Positions 1-8,824 of a stretch of DNA of 59,532 bases are shown here, piece by piece. Made by a program: the position numbers and the translations under genes. A model generated the notes under the pieces. It made no database searches, was not told the DNA's origin, and saw only the letters and a list, made by a program, of their open reading frames with translations. The DNA lies in contig DJCM01000024.1 of the NCBI GenBank assembly GCA_002430545.1, positions 1 through 59,532 of the forward strand. Direction: 5' to 3'. The stretch is from Flavobacteriaceae bacterium UBA5950. GTDB taxonomy: Bacteria; Bacteroidota; Bacteroidia; Flavobacteriales; Flavobacteriaceae. Numbering within the stretch: the stretch's first letter is position 1; the number at the start of each line of letters is the position of its first letter.

Positions 1-626
1 AGCCATTCTCTGGTAGGGCTTGTTTTTTTCTTGTAGGATAGATTCAATTTCAGATATCTCTTGAGTTGAATAAAATCTGTTGTAATGACCCAGCGCAGCG
101 TCATAAGTCCATATAATATGATAAAATAAAGATGTTGGAAACGATGAATTGCACGCCATTTTGCATGCTTGGAAAATCGCATAACAGTACCTGCTTCGAG
201 GTCTTCATCATGCCCATGGATGTTTGTAAAACTGTGATGAAGCACATTGTGTTGCACTTTCCAATTGAAGACATTTCCAGCTAAAATATAAATCGCTCCC
301 CCCATGATTTTATTGACCCAGCCATAGCGAGAGTACGAGCCATGATTCCCCTCATGCATAACATTCATCCCTATGCCTGCCATACCAAAACCAAGAAGTA
401 CACAAAGTCCAAGTTTAACCAATTGACTGAGGTCTAGCGATAGAAGTAAAACATATGGTGTGACAAAAAGCGTTATCAAAATAACTGTCTTTAGATGAAG
501 CTTCCAATTTCCTGTTTTGCGCAGATTGTTGTCTTTGAAGTAAGCGTTGACACGTTTGTTGAGAGTTGAAAAAAATTTCTGTTTGTCTTTTCTTGAGAAT
601 CGAATGCTACCTTTGGCAATCTTCAT
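1..626 (-). CDS. Fatty acid desaturase (partial, C-terminus beyond window)
   Basis: Membrane di-iron desaturase that introduces a double bond into acyl chains. I read it by reverse translation from an ATG at 626; the frame stays open to base 1, so about 208 N-terminal residues are present and the C-terminus is missing. Histidine boxes are visible: HEGNH at about residues 95-99 and HNVLHH at about 129-134, with hydrophobic segments before and after. The third box would lie off the window. The layout fits the acyl-CoA/linoleoyl-CoA type desaturases common in flavobacteria. It is divergent from rsmG and has its own -7 motif at 646-653. The substrate cannot be told from this fragment. Confidence 0.85.
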   Translation of the reverse strand, partial: MKIAKGSIRFSRKDKQKFFSTLNKRVNAYFKDNNLRKTGNWKLHLKTVILITLFVTPYVLLLSLDLSQLVKLGLCVLLGFGMAGIGMNVMHEGNHGSYSRYGWVNKIMGGAIYILAGNVFNWKVQHNVLHHSFTNIHGHDEDLEAGTVMRFSKHAKWRAIHRFQHLYFIILYGLMTLRWVITTDFIQLKRYLKLNLSYKKKTSPTREW

Positions 627-645
627 AAAATCTAAATTAGCTAAA

Positions 646-653
646 CAAAAGTA
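646..653 (-). promoter_or_regulatory. Bacteroidota -7 promoter element for desaturase
   Basis: The minus strand reads TACTTTTG, an exact TAnnTTTG match, 20 bases before the desaturase ATG. I see no TTG at the usual -33 distance, so the call rests on the -7 motif and its position. Confidence 0.45.
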
Positions 654-693
654 GTAATTCTGATAGTTAGTCATCATTGTTTTTTGCTTTTTT

Positions 694-701
694 TACTTTT
701 G
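694..701 (+). promoter_or_regulatory. Bacteroidota -7 promoter element for rsmG
   Basis: TACTTTTG matches TAnnTTTG exactly and ends 20 bases before the ATG at 721. It also argues against the TTG at 706 as start codon, since transcription would begin at about 707. There is no convincing -33 element. Confidence 0.45.
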
Positions 702-720
702 CTTATTGTGTAATCGATTC

Positions 721-1338
721 ATGGAAAAACTACTGACTTACTTTCCCACTCTCACTGATTTGCAACAACAACAACTGCAACAGCTACAAGGCTTGTACGC
801 AGACTGGAATCACAAAATCAATGTGATTTCTCGTAAAGACATCGATGCGCTTTATGAACGTCATGTGTTGCATGCATTGGGGATTGCCAAAGTGATATCC
901 TTTCGCCCCAATGCCAATGTTCTTGATGTTGGGACAGGTGGTGGCTTTCCAGGTATCCCCCTTGCCATTCTTTTTCCCGAAACCAATTTTTATCTCATTG
1001 ATTCGATTCATAAAAAAATCAGGGTGGTGGAGGCGATAGCTCAAGCAATTGATCTTACAAATCTAAAAGCGAGTCATTTGCGTGCCGAGGAGTTGGAAAG
1101 TCAATTTGATTTTGTGGTCTCTCGTGCAGTGACCCAAATGCCACGCTTTGTGGGGTGGGTGAAAAACAAAATAAGCACGACGCAGCAACACGAATTGGCC
1201 AATGGCATTCTCGCTTTAAAAGGAGGCGACTTGACAGCAGAACTTCAAGGCTATCCCCATGCGAAAGTCTATCCGCTTGATCGCTATTTTCACGAACAGT
1301 TTTTTGCTACAAAAGCTGTGGTGCATTTGCCAATTTAG
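721..1338 (+). CDS. rsmG: 16S rRNA (guanine-N7)-methyltransferase RsmG (GidB)
   Basis: Methylates N7 of a guanine in the 530 loop of 16S rRNA using SAM. It is about 205 aa, the usual RsmG length. The N-terminal helix region with WNxxINVISRKD and the SAM-binding loop LDVGTGGGFPGIPLAI (about residues 68-83) are diagnostic; a VSRAV segment follows. I chose the ATG at 721 over an in-frame TTG at 706 because of the -7 element just upstream. Its stop interlocks with that of pruA on the other strand (TTAG, 1335-1338), so no terminator fits between them. Confidence 0.95.
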   Translation: MEKLLTYFPTLTDLQQQQLQQLQGLYADWNHKINVISRKDIDALYERHVLHALGIAKVISFRPNANVLDVGTGGGFPGIPLAILFPETNFYLIDSIHKKIRVVEAIAQAIDLTNLKASHLRAEELESQFDFVVSRAVTQMPRFVGWVKNKISTTQQHELANGILALKGGDLTAELQGYPHAKVYPLDRYFHEQFFATKAVVHLPI

Positions 1339-2960
1339 CCCATATGTGGGTAACGATAGTCTTTTGCTGGCACCATGGTTTCTTTGATGAGTCTGGGCGA
1401 CAACCAACGCAAGAGGTTTTGCATCGAGCCAGCCTTGTCGTTTGTTCCTGACGCTCTTGCACCCCCAAAGGGTTGTTGTCCGACAACAGCACCACTTGGC
1501 TTGTCATTGATATAAAAGTTACCAGCAGCGTTGACGAGCTTTACACTCGCACCTTCTATCACTTGACGATCCTGTGCAATCACAGCTCCAGTTAGGCCAT
1601 AAACAGAAGTGTTATCGACCAAATCAATGGTTTCTTCCCACTGCTCATCATCATAAACATATATGGTTACTACAGGACCAAACAGCTCTGTCTCCATAGT
1701 GGTGTATGTTGGGTTTGTAGTCAGCAGTACTGTTGGGGATACAAAATAACCCTTGGACTTGTCATAGGTACCACCGACAAGCACCTCAACATCCTTGTCC
1801 TTTTTGGCTTGATCGATATAGCTAGCAAGCTTGTCAAACGATGCCTCATGGATGACAGCTGTAATAAAGTGACTCATATCTTCCGGAGATCCCATTGTAA
1901 AGGATTTGACATTTGCGACAACTTTATCAATGATTTTTTGGGCAATGGATTTAGGCAAATAAATTCGAGATGCTGCCGAACACTTTTGCCCTTGATATTC
2001 AAAAGCACCTCGAGTAATCGCAGTGGCGACAACATCAATATCTGCTGAGTGATGTGCCAAGATAAAGTCTTTTCCGCCTGTCTCTCCCACGATACGAGGA
2101 TAAGCTTTGTAGTTTTTTATATTGTCTCCAATTTTTTGCCACAAGTCTTGAAATACAAAAGTTGAACCTGTAAAATGAAGACCAGCAAAAGAGGGGTGTT
2201 GTATAACGATATCAGTAATCATTTCAGGGTCACCCGAAACGAGTGTAATCACACCATCAGGAAGCCCTGCTTCTTTGAAAATATCCATCAAAATCTTTGC
2301 AGTATACATTTGATGATCACTGGGTTTCCAAACGACCACATTCCCCAACATCGCCATACATGAAGTGAGATTGCAAGCAATGGCAGTAAAGTTAAATGGA
2401 GTCACAGCATAGGTAAACCCTTCGAGAGGGCGGTGTTCAATTCGATTGAACACACCATTTCCAGGGGCAGGTTGTTGCTGATAAATTTGAGATGCAAAGG
2501 CTGCATTGAATTTGAGAAAATCAACAGATTCACAAGTTGCGTCTATTTCTGCTTGAAAGATATTTTTTGATTGGCCAATCATAGTGCCAGCATTGATGAT
2601 GGCACGATAGGGCCCTGCAATCAAGTCAGCTGCTTTGATAAAAATCGAAATGCGATGTTCCCATGACATCGCTGCCCACTTCTTTTTGGCTTTGAGGGAG
2701 TTCTCAATTGCACGCTTGACGTGTGCTGGCTGGGCAACGCTATAGGTGCCGACGATGTGTTGATGATCATGTGGGGGTCGAATAGGTCGGGTCTCTTTTG
2801 TAAACACCTCTTCATCCCCTAGATATAAGGGGACTTCAATTTTGGATTGAAACATCTTTTTGTATGCTTCTTCAATTTTTTTTCTCTCTGGAGAACCAGG
2901 TCTATAGTTGTAAGTAACTTCATTGAGGGGGGTGTCAACTGTAAAAAATCCGTACGGCAT
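1335..2960 (-). CDS. pruA: 1-pyrroline-5-carboxylate dehydrogenase (L-glutamate gamma-semialdehyde dehydrogenase)
   Basis: Oxidises glutamate semialdehyde (from pyrroline-5-carboxylate) to glutamate with NAD+, the second step of proline degradation. The protein is 541 aa, typical of the stand-alone PruA/ALDH4 type. Visible ALDH features are the TPFNFTAIA cofactor segment, the GETGGKD glutamate motif, the catalytic cysteine in GQKCSAASR, the ELFGPV segment, and a C-terminal PFGGARASGTN motif. It has its own promoter overlapping the 3' end of apaG upstream. No proline dehydrogenase lies in the window. Confidence 0.95.
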   Translation of the reverse strand: MPYGFFTVDTPLNEVTYNYRPGSPERKKIEEAYKKMFQSKIEVPLYLGDEEVFTKETRPIRPPHDHQHIVGTYSVAQPAHVKRAIENSLKAKKKWAAMSWEHRISIFIKAADLIAGPYRAIINAGTMIGQSKNIFQAEIDATCESVDFLKFNAAFASQIYQQQPAPGNGVFNRIEHRPLEGFTYAVTPFNFTAIACNLTSCMAMLGNVVVWKPSDHQMYTAKILMDIFKEAGLPDGVITLVSGDPEMITDIVIQHPSFAGLHFTGSTFVFQDLWQKIGDNIKNYKAYPRIVGETGGKDFILAHHSADIDVVATAITRGAFEYQGQKCSAASRIYLPKSIAQKIIDKVVANVKSFTMGSPEDMSHFITAVIHEASFDKLASYIDQAKKDKDVEVLVGGTYDKSKGYFVSPTVLLTTNPTYTTMETELFGPVVTIYVYDDEQWEETIDLVDNTSVYGLTGAVIAQDRQVIEGASVKLVNAAGNFYINDKPSGAVVGQQPFGGARASGTNDKAGSMQNLLRWLSPRLIKETMVPAKDYRYPHMG

Positions 2961-2986
2961 GATTTGTTCTTTGTTTGGTTATCTAA

Positions 2987-3017
2987 CAAATCTATGGAAA
3001 AGTGTTAAATAAATCAA
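2987..3017 (-). promoter_or_regulatory. Promoter of pruA (TTG-N20-TAGATTTG)
   Basis: On the minus strand a TTG (3017-3015) is followed after 20 bases by TAGATTTG (2994-2987). This matches the Bacteroidota sigma-factor consensus TTG, 17-23 bases, TAnnTTTG. It lies 26 bases before the pruA ATG, and its -33 part touches the apaG stop codon, so pruA can be transcribed independently of apaG. Confidence 0.6.
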
Positions 3018-3400
3018 TTAAGTGCAAAGGCAGGACTTAATTTAAATTTGGGGATATAGACTTTAAATTTTTTCGCAGTTGCAAGGTTGATAAAATTATA
3101 ATGCCCCATCATAGCGCCGATAGATGATGAAATCAAACTTCCCGATTTGTAGCTGAAAGTTTTACCAGGGTAGATCACGGGTTTTTTGCCCACAACACCT
3201 TCGCCGTCAATAATGGTTTGAGGTCTTAAAGAATCGATAATGACCCAGTGGCGTGATTGCAATTGAACGGCCTCTTTTCCCTCATTTTGAATGATGATTT
3301 GATATGCATAGCAGTAGTTGAGATTGTAATTTTTGAAATATGTCCCCTCAAAAAAAACTTTGACAGAAACGCTGATTCCGCTTGTGAGTAATTGCAACAT
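3014..3400 (-). CDS. apaG: ApaG family protein
   Basis: Small beta-sandwich (fibronectin-III-like) protein of 128 aa, the family's usual length. The conserved run VxGxGVVGxxPxxxPG is clear at about residues 65-80, followed by SGSLISSSIGAMMGHY. ApaG has been linked in other bacteria to cobalt/magnesium phenotypes and dinucleoside polyphosphate levels, but its molecular role is not settled. It follows the T9SS plug gene on the minus strand with a 35-base gap and precedes pruA. Confidence 0.9.
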   Translation of the reverse strand: MLQLLTSGISVSVKVFFEGTYFKNYNLNYCYAYQIIIQNEGKEAVQLQSRHWVIIDSLRPQTIIDGEGVVGKKPVIYPGKTFSYKSGSLISSSIGAMMGHYNFINLATAKKFKVYIPKFKLSPAFALN

Positions 3401-3435
3401 AAACTAAAGGTACAAAGCTTTTGTTTTACTGCGAG

Positions 3436-4677
3436 TTAATTTCGAATTTGATTTGAGTTTCCAAAGCCAACGCCAATCAAACGGTCGTAGCGTTCACCAA
3501 ATGGTCTGAAATAAACCAAGGCATAATAATCGTTTTCAGTCTCCCAGTGACTCCCACGAACACCATTTTCAAGTAATCGACTTGATGTATCAATGGCAAC
3601 ATACTTATAATTATACACCCCTTGCTTCAATCGAATTGTCGCTTGATGGGTGTTGGTTGTGGGCTCATATTGCAACTTGTGATACGACTGCGGTTGGTAC
3701 TGATTGAATCGTCCAATCACATAAAAATCATAGTTTGTCTCGGCTGTTTGTAAGTTGAATGTCACCTCAGTATAATCAGCATCTGTGTTTGGATTGAATC
3801 CCTCAGTGGTTTGAATCACAAAATTCCCATTGATGTCGGGGGCATAAGTATATACATTTCCATTGCGCACATAATCAGGATATAAGATGCTTTGATAGAG
3901 TTCGTTTCGTCGAATTCGAACAACATTTCCACCTGTTGAGCGAATATCTTTTGTGTCAAAAAACAAGTACTCGTTGCCTCCTTCAAAAATCAAATCATTG
4001 CTGTATTCATACTGCAATGTTTGGTTCATGACATAATCAAATTTTGAAATTTTTCTGGCCGATGACCACTGAAAATTTTGAAGTGCCCAAACCTTTATTT
4101 CTTGTTCTGGCTGACGAGAATTGAGGTTGTTCGTTTGCACCCCAATTTCAATCCGCTGTTGACTGTCAATACCCACCAAATCGCGCAATCGAAATACACC
4201 CAGTTGCACATTTGCTTGTTGTTCATAGACAAGAAATCGGGTGGTGAAAACAAGATTTTGGTTTCCATCAAAAACACTCAAAAGGTAGTTTCCGCTGGTG
4301 GTGATTTCAAAATCTCTGTTTGGAATTGTTAGGGAATAGTGTGTATAGCTTTGCAAGGTGGCTGATGAGTTGCTCATGTTTCGAATACGCACATCGTCAA
4401 ATCCATTGAGATATTCCGATTTAAACAATTCCGAGGCTGTCCAATCTGCATTTGCATGTTGAATTGTGTAATAATAGTAAGACTCATCGCCATTCAGATC
4501 ATCAAAATACAAAGTGAATGCCTTGCCAAGTGCCACCATTGGGATATTGTCCATTTCATCCTGTGCCTGAAAAAGGATAGTGGCAATGTGATTTGGGGGT
4601 AATTTTTCATTTAAAATTTGTCCTGTCATCATTGCAGGAAAAACAAACGCAAAAAAGATTTGTTTAACGTTTTTCAA
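3436..4677 (-). CDS. Type IX secretion system plug protein (DUF5103)
   Basis: Periplasmic beta-rich protein of the family first called DUF5103, identified as the Plug that occludes the SprA translocon pore of the T9SS. The length (about 413 aa after the signal start), the N-terminal ALGKAFTLYFDDLNGDESYYYYTIQH region and the C-terminal segment VGRFNQYQ...YNYKYVAID fit the family. I place the start at a TTG at 4677: it gives a signal peptide (charged MKNVKQ, then IFFAFVFPAMMTGQ), and a promoter sits at 4701-4734. A longer frame from 4749 would begin upstream of that promoter. Confidence 0.8.
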   Translation of the reverse strand: MKNVKQIFFAFVFPAMMTGQILNEKLPPNHIATILFQAQDEMDNIPMVALGKAFTLYFDDLNGDESYYYYTIQHANADWTASELFKSEYLNGFDDVRIRNMSNSSATLQSYTHYSLTIPNRDFEITTSGNYLLSVFDGNQNLVFTTRFLVYEQQANVQLGVFRLRDLVGIDSQQRIEIGVQTNNLNSRQPEQEIKVWALQNFQWSSARKISKFDYVMNQTLQYEYSNDLIFEGGNEYLFFDTKDIRSTGGNVVRIRRNELYQSILYPDYVRNGNVYTYAPDINGNFVIQTTEGFNPNTDADYTEVTFNLQTAETNYDFYVIGRFNQYQPQSYHKLQYEPTTNTHQATIRLKQGVYNYKYVAIDTSSRLLENGVRGSHWETENDYYALVYFRPFGERYDRLIGVGFGNSNQIRN

Positions 4678-4700
4678 ATCAAAAAATTTAAAATTTTTAC

Positions 4701-4734
4701 CAAAGATACCCAAAATCAGAGATGAAATTACAAA
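4701..4734 (-). promoter_or_regulatory. Promoter of the T9SS plug gene (TTTG-N22-TATCTTTG)
   Basis: On the minus strand TTTG (4734-4731), a 22-base spacer and TATCTTTG (4708-4701) match the Bacteroidota promoter consensus at both boxes. Transcription would start near 4694, only about 17 bases before the proposed TTG start at 4677. Confidence 0.6.
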
Positions 4735-4838
4735 GTCAAAAAATGACAAAAAAAATGAGCGTTAAACAAATTATTTGGAATTAATATAAATAAGAATAAA
4801 AAGAAGTCAGAACCTTTTTTTAAGCGCTTTTTACTAAG

Positions 4839-4846
4839 TAAATTTG
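4839..4846 (+). promoter_or_regulatory. -7 promoter element of the nqr operon
   Basis: TAAATTTG matches TAnnTTTG and ends 24 bases before the nqrA ATG. No TTG is found at -33. This is the only candidate promoter I see for the whole nqrA-apbE run, because the genes downstream are spaced by at most 9 bases or overlap. Confidence 0.45.
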
Positions 4847-4869
4847 TGTACCAAAATAAGTAATGAATC

Positions 4870-6222
4870 ATGTCTATTGACATAAAGATCCGAAAAGGTC
4901 TTAAACTCCGTCTAAGGGGGGCTGCCTCCAACACGCTTAAGACCGCACCAGGATCAACAAACTACGCGATAAACCCCACAGATTTCTATGGTGTTTTTCC
5001 CAAACTTGTGTGTAAAGAGGGAACGTCTGTTCAGGCAGGGCAACCTTTGTTTTTTTCCAAATATCAAGACAGCATACAATTTGTATCGCCAGTCAGTGGA
5101 ACAGTCAAAGAAATTAAAAGGGGCGCAAAGCGAAAAGTATTAGAGATTGTTGTTGCTGCTGATAAAAAACAACAGTCGGTCAAGCACAAACTGCCAGCAT
5201 TGGATAAGATTGCACCCGAGCAAGTAAAAGAGCTTTTATTGGCTTCAGGAAACTGGCCCTTTATCAAACAACGACCTTATGATATTGTTGCTGATCCAAA
5301 TGCAACTCCTAAGGCAATTTTTGTAAGTGCTTTGGCAACTGCTCCACTTTCTGCTCAGTACGATTTGATCTTGGAAGGGCAGCAAGATGCATTCCAGACA
5401 GGAATCGATATGTTATCCAAACTCTCACCAAATTTACATTTGAGTGTTGGAGCCCAGGAAAGCAGTCAGATAGCAGAGACCAAAAACTGTACAATTCATC
5501 GTGTAAAAGGGCCTCATCCTGCAGGGAATGTAGGGGTTCAAATTCATCACATCGACCCAATTAATGTTGGGGAAACAGTATGGGTTGTTGGCGCAGAAGA
5601 TGTTGCTAACATCGGTCGATTTTTTCAAACAGGTGTTTTTGATGCTTCTCGAACCTTGGCAGTCGTAGGGCATCCCTTATCCAAGCCTTGTTATTTCAAG
5701 TCAAAAGTTGGTGCATCGCTCGCACCAATCCTCAAAGAAGTGGGAGCCGAAAACCTTGCCAATTTACGTGTGATTAATGGTGATGTTTTGACAGGTACTG
5801 CGACTTCATCAGCTGGTTATGTAGGGTACTATAACAATACAGTTTCTGTTCTTCCAGAGGGTGATCGATATCGCATGTTTGGTTGGTTGCCTTTCGCAGG
5901 ACCCAAACTGCACAGTATGTCCAACACATCGCTGTCTTGGTTGTTTCCCAAACGACAATATACCCCAGATACCAATTTGAATGGGGAAGAACGTGCCTTG
6001 GTGGTCACTGGAGAGATGGAGCGAGTCTTTCCTATGGACATCTACCCCATGCAGTTGTTGAAAGCATGCATGGCAAACGATATTGAAAAAATGGAGCAGC
6101 TTGGCATATACGAAGTCGCTCCCGAAGATTTTGCATTGATTGACTATGCAAACTCTTCCAAAATTGAAGCGCAAGCGATTATTCGTGATGCGCTGGATTT
6201 GATGTATAAAGAAGTTGGTTAA
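4870..6222 (+). CDS. nqrA: Na+-translocating NADH:quinone reductase subunit A
   Basis: Peripheral cytoplasmic subunit of the six-subunit sodium pump that oxidises NADH, reduces quinone and exports Na+. It is 450 aa, the family's usual size. It opens with IKIRKGLKLRLRGAA and contains the barrel-sandwich region with FVSPVSGTVKEIKRGAKRKVLEIV (pieces at about residues 74-97) and a conserved GPHPAGNVG segment near 218. First gene of the operon; nqrB follows after 9 bases. Confidence 0.97.
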   Translation: MSIDIKIRKGLKLRLRGAASNTLKTAPGSTNYAINPTDFYGVFPKLVCKEGTSVQAGQPLFFSKYQDSIQFVSPVSGTVKEIKRGAKRKVLEIVVAADKKQQSVKHKLPALDKIAPEQVKELLLASGNWPFIKQRPYDIVADPNATPKAIFVSALATAPLSAQYDLILEGQQDAFQTGIDMLSKLSPNLHLSVGAQESSQIAETKNCTIHRVKGPHPAGNVGVQIHHIDPINVGETVWVVGAEDVANIGRFFQTGVFDASRTLAVVGHPLSKPCYFKSKVGASLAPILKEVGAENLANLRVINGDVLTGTATSSAGYVGYYNNTVSVLPEGDRYRMFGWLPFAGPKLHSMSNTSLSWLFPKRQYTPDTNLNGEERALVVTGEMERVFPMDIYPMQLLKACMANDIEKMEQLGIYEVAPEDFALIDYANSSKIEAQAIIRDALDLMYKEVG

Positions 6223-6231
6223 TTCAAAGTT

Positions 6232-7389
6232 ATGATGATAAGAAAACAAATTGATCGATTAAAAAAGCCATTCGCAAAAGGATCTAAATTCGAACGATTC
6301 GCACCAGCTGTCAATGCGTTTGACACCTTTTTGTTTGTCCCCAATCACACAACCAAAAAAGGAGCACACATCCGAGATGCTGTTGATTTAAAACGAACGA
6401 TGGTTACAGTTATCATCGCTCTAATTCCTGCGTTGATATATGGAATCTACAACACAGGTTATCAATACTACATCCAAACAGGTGAGGCCTTCACTTTTCT
6501 AGATGCTTTTCTACATGGCTCATTCAAGATTCTCCCTATGATTGCTGTTTCATATGGGGTTGGGCTAGCGATCGAATTTGCCTTTGCAGTCTATCGTGGG
6601 CACGAGGTAAATGAAGGATACCTAGTCACAGGACTCTTGATTCCCATGATTATGCCAGTAGATATACCTCTATGGATGGTTGGTCTGTCAGTAGCTTTTG
6701 CAGTCTTTATAGCCAAAGAGGCTTTTGGAGGAACAGGGATGAATATCCTCAACCCTGCTCTCACTGCTCGAGCGTTTGCTTTCTTTGCCTATCCAACTTA
6801 TATGTCTGGAAATAAAGTATGGGTGTCAGAAGCCAGTAATGTTGATGGAATTTCAGGAGAAACCATATTAGGATCACTTGCCTCTGGTGTCTCAGTTGAC
6901 TACTCAATGTTTGAAATGTTTAGTGGTGCTATCCCAGGATCAATTGCAGAGACCTCAACGCTTTGGGTGTTGGTTGGTGCTGCGGTTCTCATTTTCACAG
7001 GTGTTGGAAGCTGGCGTATTATGCTTGGAGGCGTCATTGGAGCAGCGATTATGGGCTATCTATTCAACCTGTGGGGTGCCAACACTTTAATGCAATTTGA
7101 TTGGTATAGCCACCTCATTGTTGGAGGGTTTGCCTTTGGTATTGTATTTATGGCGACTGACCCTGTTTCGGCAGCACAAACTGTTCGTGGTAAATGGATT
7201 TATGGAATCCTGGTGGGGATCTTATGTATCCTCATTCGTGTCTTCAATCCTGCCTATCCTGAGGGTGTGATGCTCGCAATTTTATTGATGAATGTGTTTG
7301 CACCAACCATCGATCACTATGTTGTGCAATCCAATGTCAACAGAAGACTTAAAAGAAATCGACACAGTACAACTGTTCAAACTGCTTAA
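6232..7389 (+). CDS. nqrB: Na+-translocating NADH:quinone reductase subunit B
   Basis: Integral membrane subunit of about 385 aa that carries a covalently bound FMN and riboflavin and takes part in Na+ translocation. Many hydrophobic helices are visible after a cytoplasmic N-terminus (about 55 residues). The NPALTARAFAFFAYP motif (about residues 174-188) and the PGSIAETST segment, where characterised NqrB proteins carry threonine-linked FMN, are present. DPVSAAQT near the C-terminus is also conserved. The ATG at 6232 is immediately followed by a second one at 6235. Confidence 0.97.
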   Translation: MMIRKQIDRLKKPFAKGSKFERFAPAVNAFDTFLFVPNHTTKKGAHIRDAVDLKRTMVTVIIALIPALIYGIYNTGYQYYIQTGEAFTFLDAFLHGSFKILPMIAVSYGVGLAIEFAFAVYRGHEVNEGYLVTGLLIPMIMPVDIPLWMVGLSVAFAVFIAKEAFGGTGMNILNPALTARAFAFFAYPTYMSGNKVWVSEASNVDGISGETILGSLASGVSVDYSMFEMFSGAIPGSIAETSTLWVLVGAAVLIFTGVGSWRIMLGGVIGAAIMGYLFNLWGANTLMQFDWYSHLIVGGFAFGIVFMATDPVSAAQTVRGKWIYGILVGILCILIRVFNPAYPEGVMLAILLMNVFAPTIDHYVVQSNVNRRLKRNRHSTTVQTA

Positions 7390-7391
7390 TT

Positions 7392-8132
7392 ATGAATAGA
7401 GACTCAAACGCATACACTTTTGGATTTGCTGCAGCGATGGTTGTTGTCGTCGCCTCTGCCTTGGCATTTACAGCAAGCTCACTCAAAGACCTTCAGCAAG
7501 AAAATGTACGCAAAGAAAAAATGCAAAACATACTTGCAACGATAGGAATCGAAATCGATCGAGATGGTGCAGAAGTTCTTTTTAATGAATACATCACCTC
7601 TCAGCTTGCCTTGCGAAACGATGGAACAGTCGATGAATCTGTCGATCCTTTTTCAGGTATCAAACTCGCTTTAGAGTTGAAAAAAGAACCAATCCAACAG
7701 CGTTTCCCATTGTATTTGGCAGATGTTGAAGGAGCGTCTTATTACATCATCCCACTTCGTGGTGCTGGGTTATGGGATGCGATTTGGGGCTATATTGCTT
7801 TGGAGTCTGATCGAAATACCATCAAAGGAGCAGTGTTTGACCACAAAGCAGAGACTGCTGGTTTGGGCGCTGAAATCACACAACAATGGTTTATGGATCG
7901 TTTTGTCGGTGAAAAGGTTTTTGACAATGATAGCAAATTGGTTGGTATATCTGTATCCAAAACAAACAACGACCCCAAAGACCTCGATAAAAACGACCAT
8001 GAAGTTGATGCCATCTCTGGCGCAACAATCACAGGTGATGGTGTTTCGGACATGATCATTGAGCGCTTGACCCATTATCAACCCTATCTAGAACAAACGC
8101 AAACCACAACAACTGTTGCTGCAAACATGTAA
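7392..8132 (+). CDS. nqrC: Na+-translocating NADH:quinone reductase subunit C
   Basis: Subunit with one N-terminal membrane helix (about residues 9-30) and a periplasmic FMN-binding domain, 246 aa. The flavinylation motif is seen as DAISGATITGDGV near residues 206-218; the last threonine of SGATIT is the expected FMN attachment site, loaded by ApbE. The GLWDAIWGY and AETAGLGAEI segments are typical of the family. It starts 2 bases after nqrB. Confidence 0.97.
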   Translation: MNRDSNAYTFGFAAAMVVVVASALAFTASSLKDLQQENVRKEKMQNILATIGIEIDRDGAEVLFNEYITSQLALRNDGTVDESVDPFSGIKLALELKKEPIQQRFPLYLADVEGASYYIIPLRGAGLWDAIWGYIALESDRNTIKGAVFDHKAETAGLGAEITQQWFMDRFVGEKVFDNDSKLVGISVSKTNNDPKDLDKNDHEVDAISGATITGDGVSDMIIERLTHYQPYLEQTQTTTTVAANM

Positions 8133-8137
8133 GAGAT

Positions 8138-8821
8138 ATGTCAAAAAAAACAAACAAACCAATTTTTCTTTTTGTCGCAAAGGATAAAGAACTTTTGTTT
8201 TCAAAAAAGAATAGAGCACTTCTCACAGATCCCTTAGACGACAACAACCCAATCACTGTTCAAGTACTTGGGATTTGTTCTGCCTTGGCCATTACTGTTC
8301 AACTCGAACCAGCAATAGTGATGACCATTTCGGTTATTGCTGTGATGGGTGCCAGTAATGTGATTGTCTCTCTGCTTAGAAACCTTATTCCAAATCGAAT
8401 TCGAATCATCGTGCAGCTTGTTGTTGTTGCATCTATGGTGATTCTTGTCGATCAAATTTTAAGGGCCTATGCCTATGACGTGAGTAAACAGCTATCGATA
8501 TTTATTGGTCTGATCATCACCAACTGTATTGTCATGGGTCGATTGGAAGCCTTTGCTTTGGGGAATGGTGTTTGGAAATCTCTTTTGGATGGTGTTGGAA
8601 ATGCTGCTGGCTATGGCTTTATGCTTATTTTGGTTGCTTTCTTTCGCGAGCTTTTCGGATCAGGAAATCTCTATGGATATCAAATTATCCCAGAGTCATT
8701 CTACGAAATGGGATATGTTAACAATGGATTTATGTTGCTATCTCCAATGGCACTAATCACTGTTGGGGTGATCATATGGCTTCAACGTGCGCGCAATCGT
8801 AAACTCATAGAAAAAGGATAG
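8138..8821 (+). CDS. nqrD: Na+-translocating NADH:quinone reductase subunit D
   Basis: Integral membrane subunit, 227 aa. Recognised by LTDPLDDNNPITVQVLGICSAL, LIITNCIVMGRLEAFALG and FFRELFGSG, the family hallmarks. In NqrD and NqrE a membrane cysteine pair binds an iron centre; here C46 in LGICSAL and the cysteine in ITNCIVMG are both present. The N-terminus has roughly 20 residues before the usual family start (KPIFLFVAKDK region), lysine-rich and probably cytoplasmic. Confidence 0.96.
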   Translation: MSKKTNKPIFLFVAKDKELLFSKKNRALLTDPLDDNNPITVQVLGICSALAITVQLEPAIVMTISVIAVMGASNVIVSLLRNLIPNRIRIIVQLVVVASMVILVDQILRAYAYDVSKQLSIFIGLIITNCIVMGRLEAFALGNGVWKSLLDGVGNAAGYGFMLILVAFFRELFGSGNLYGYQIIPESFYEMGYVNNGFMLLSPMALITVGVIIWLQRARNRKLIEKG

Positions 8822-8824
8822 ATC

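Noticed and set aside
5809..6249. 146-codon minus-strand ORF opposite nqrA
   Set aside because: Antisense to a clear conserved gene, His/Gln/Cys-rich composition, no domain.
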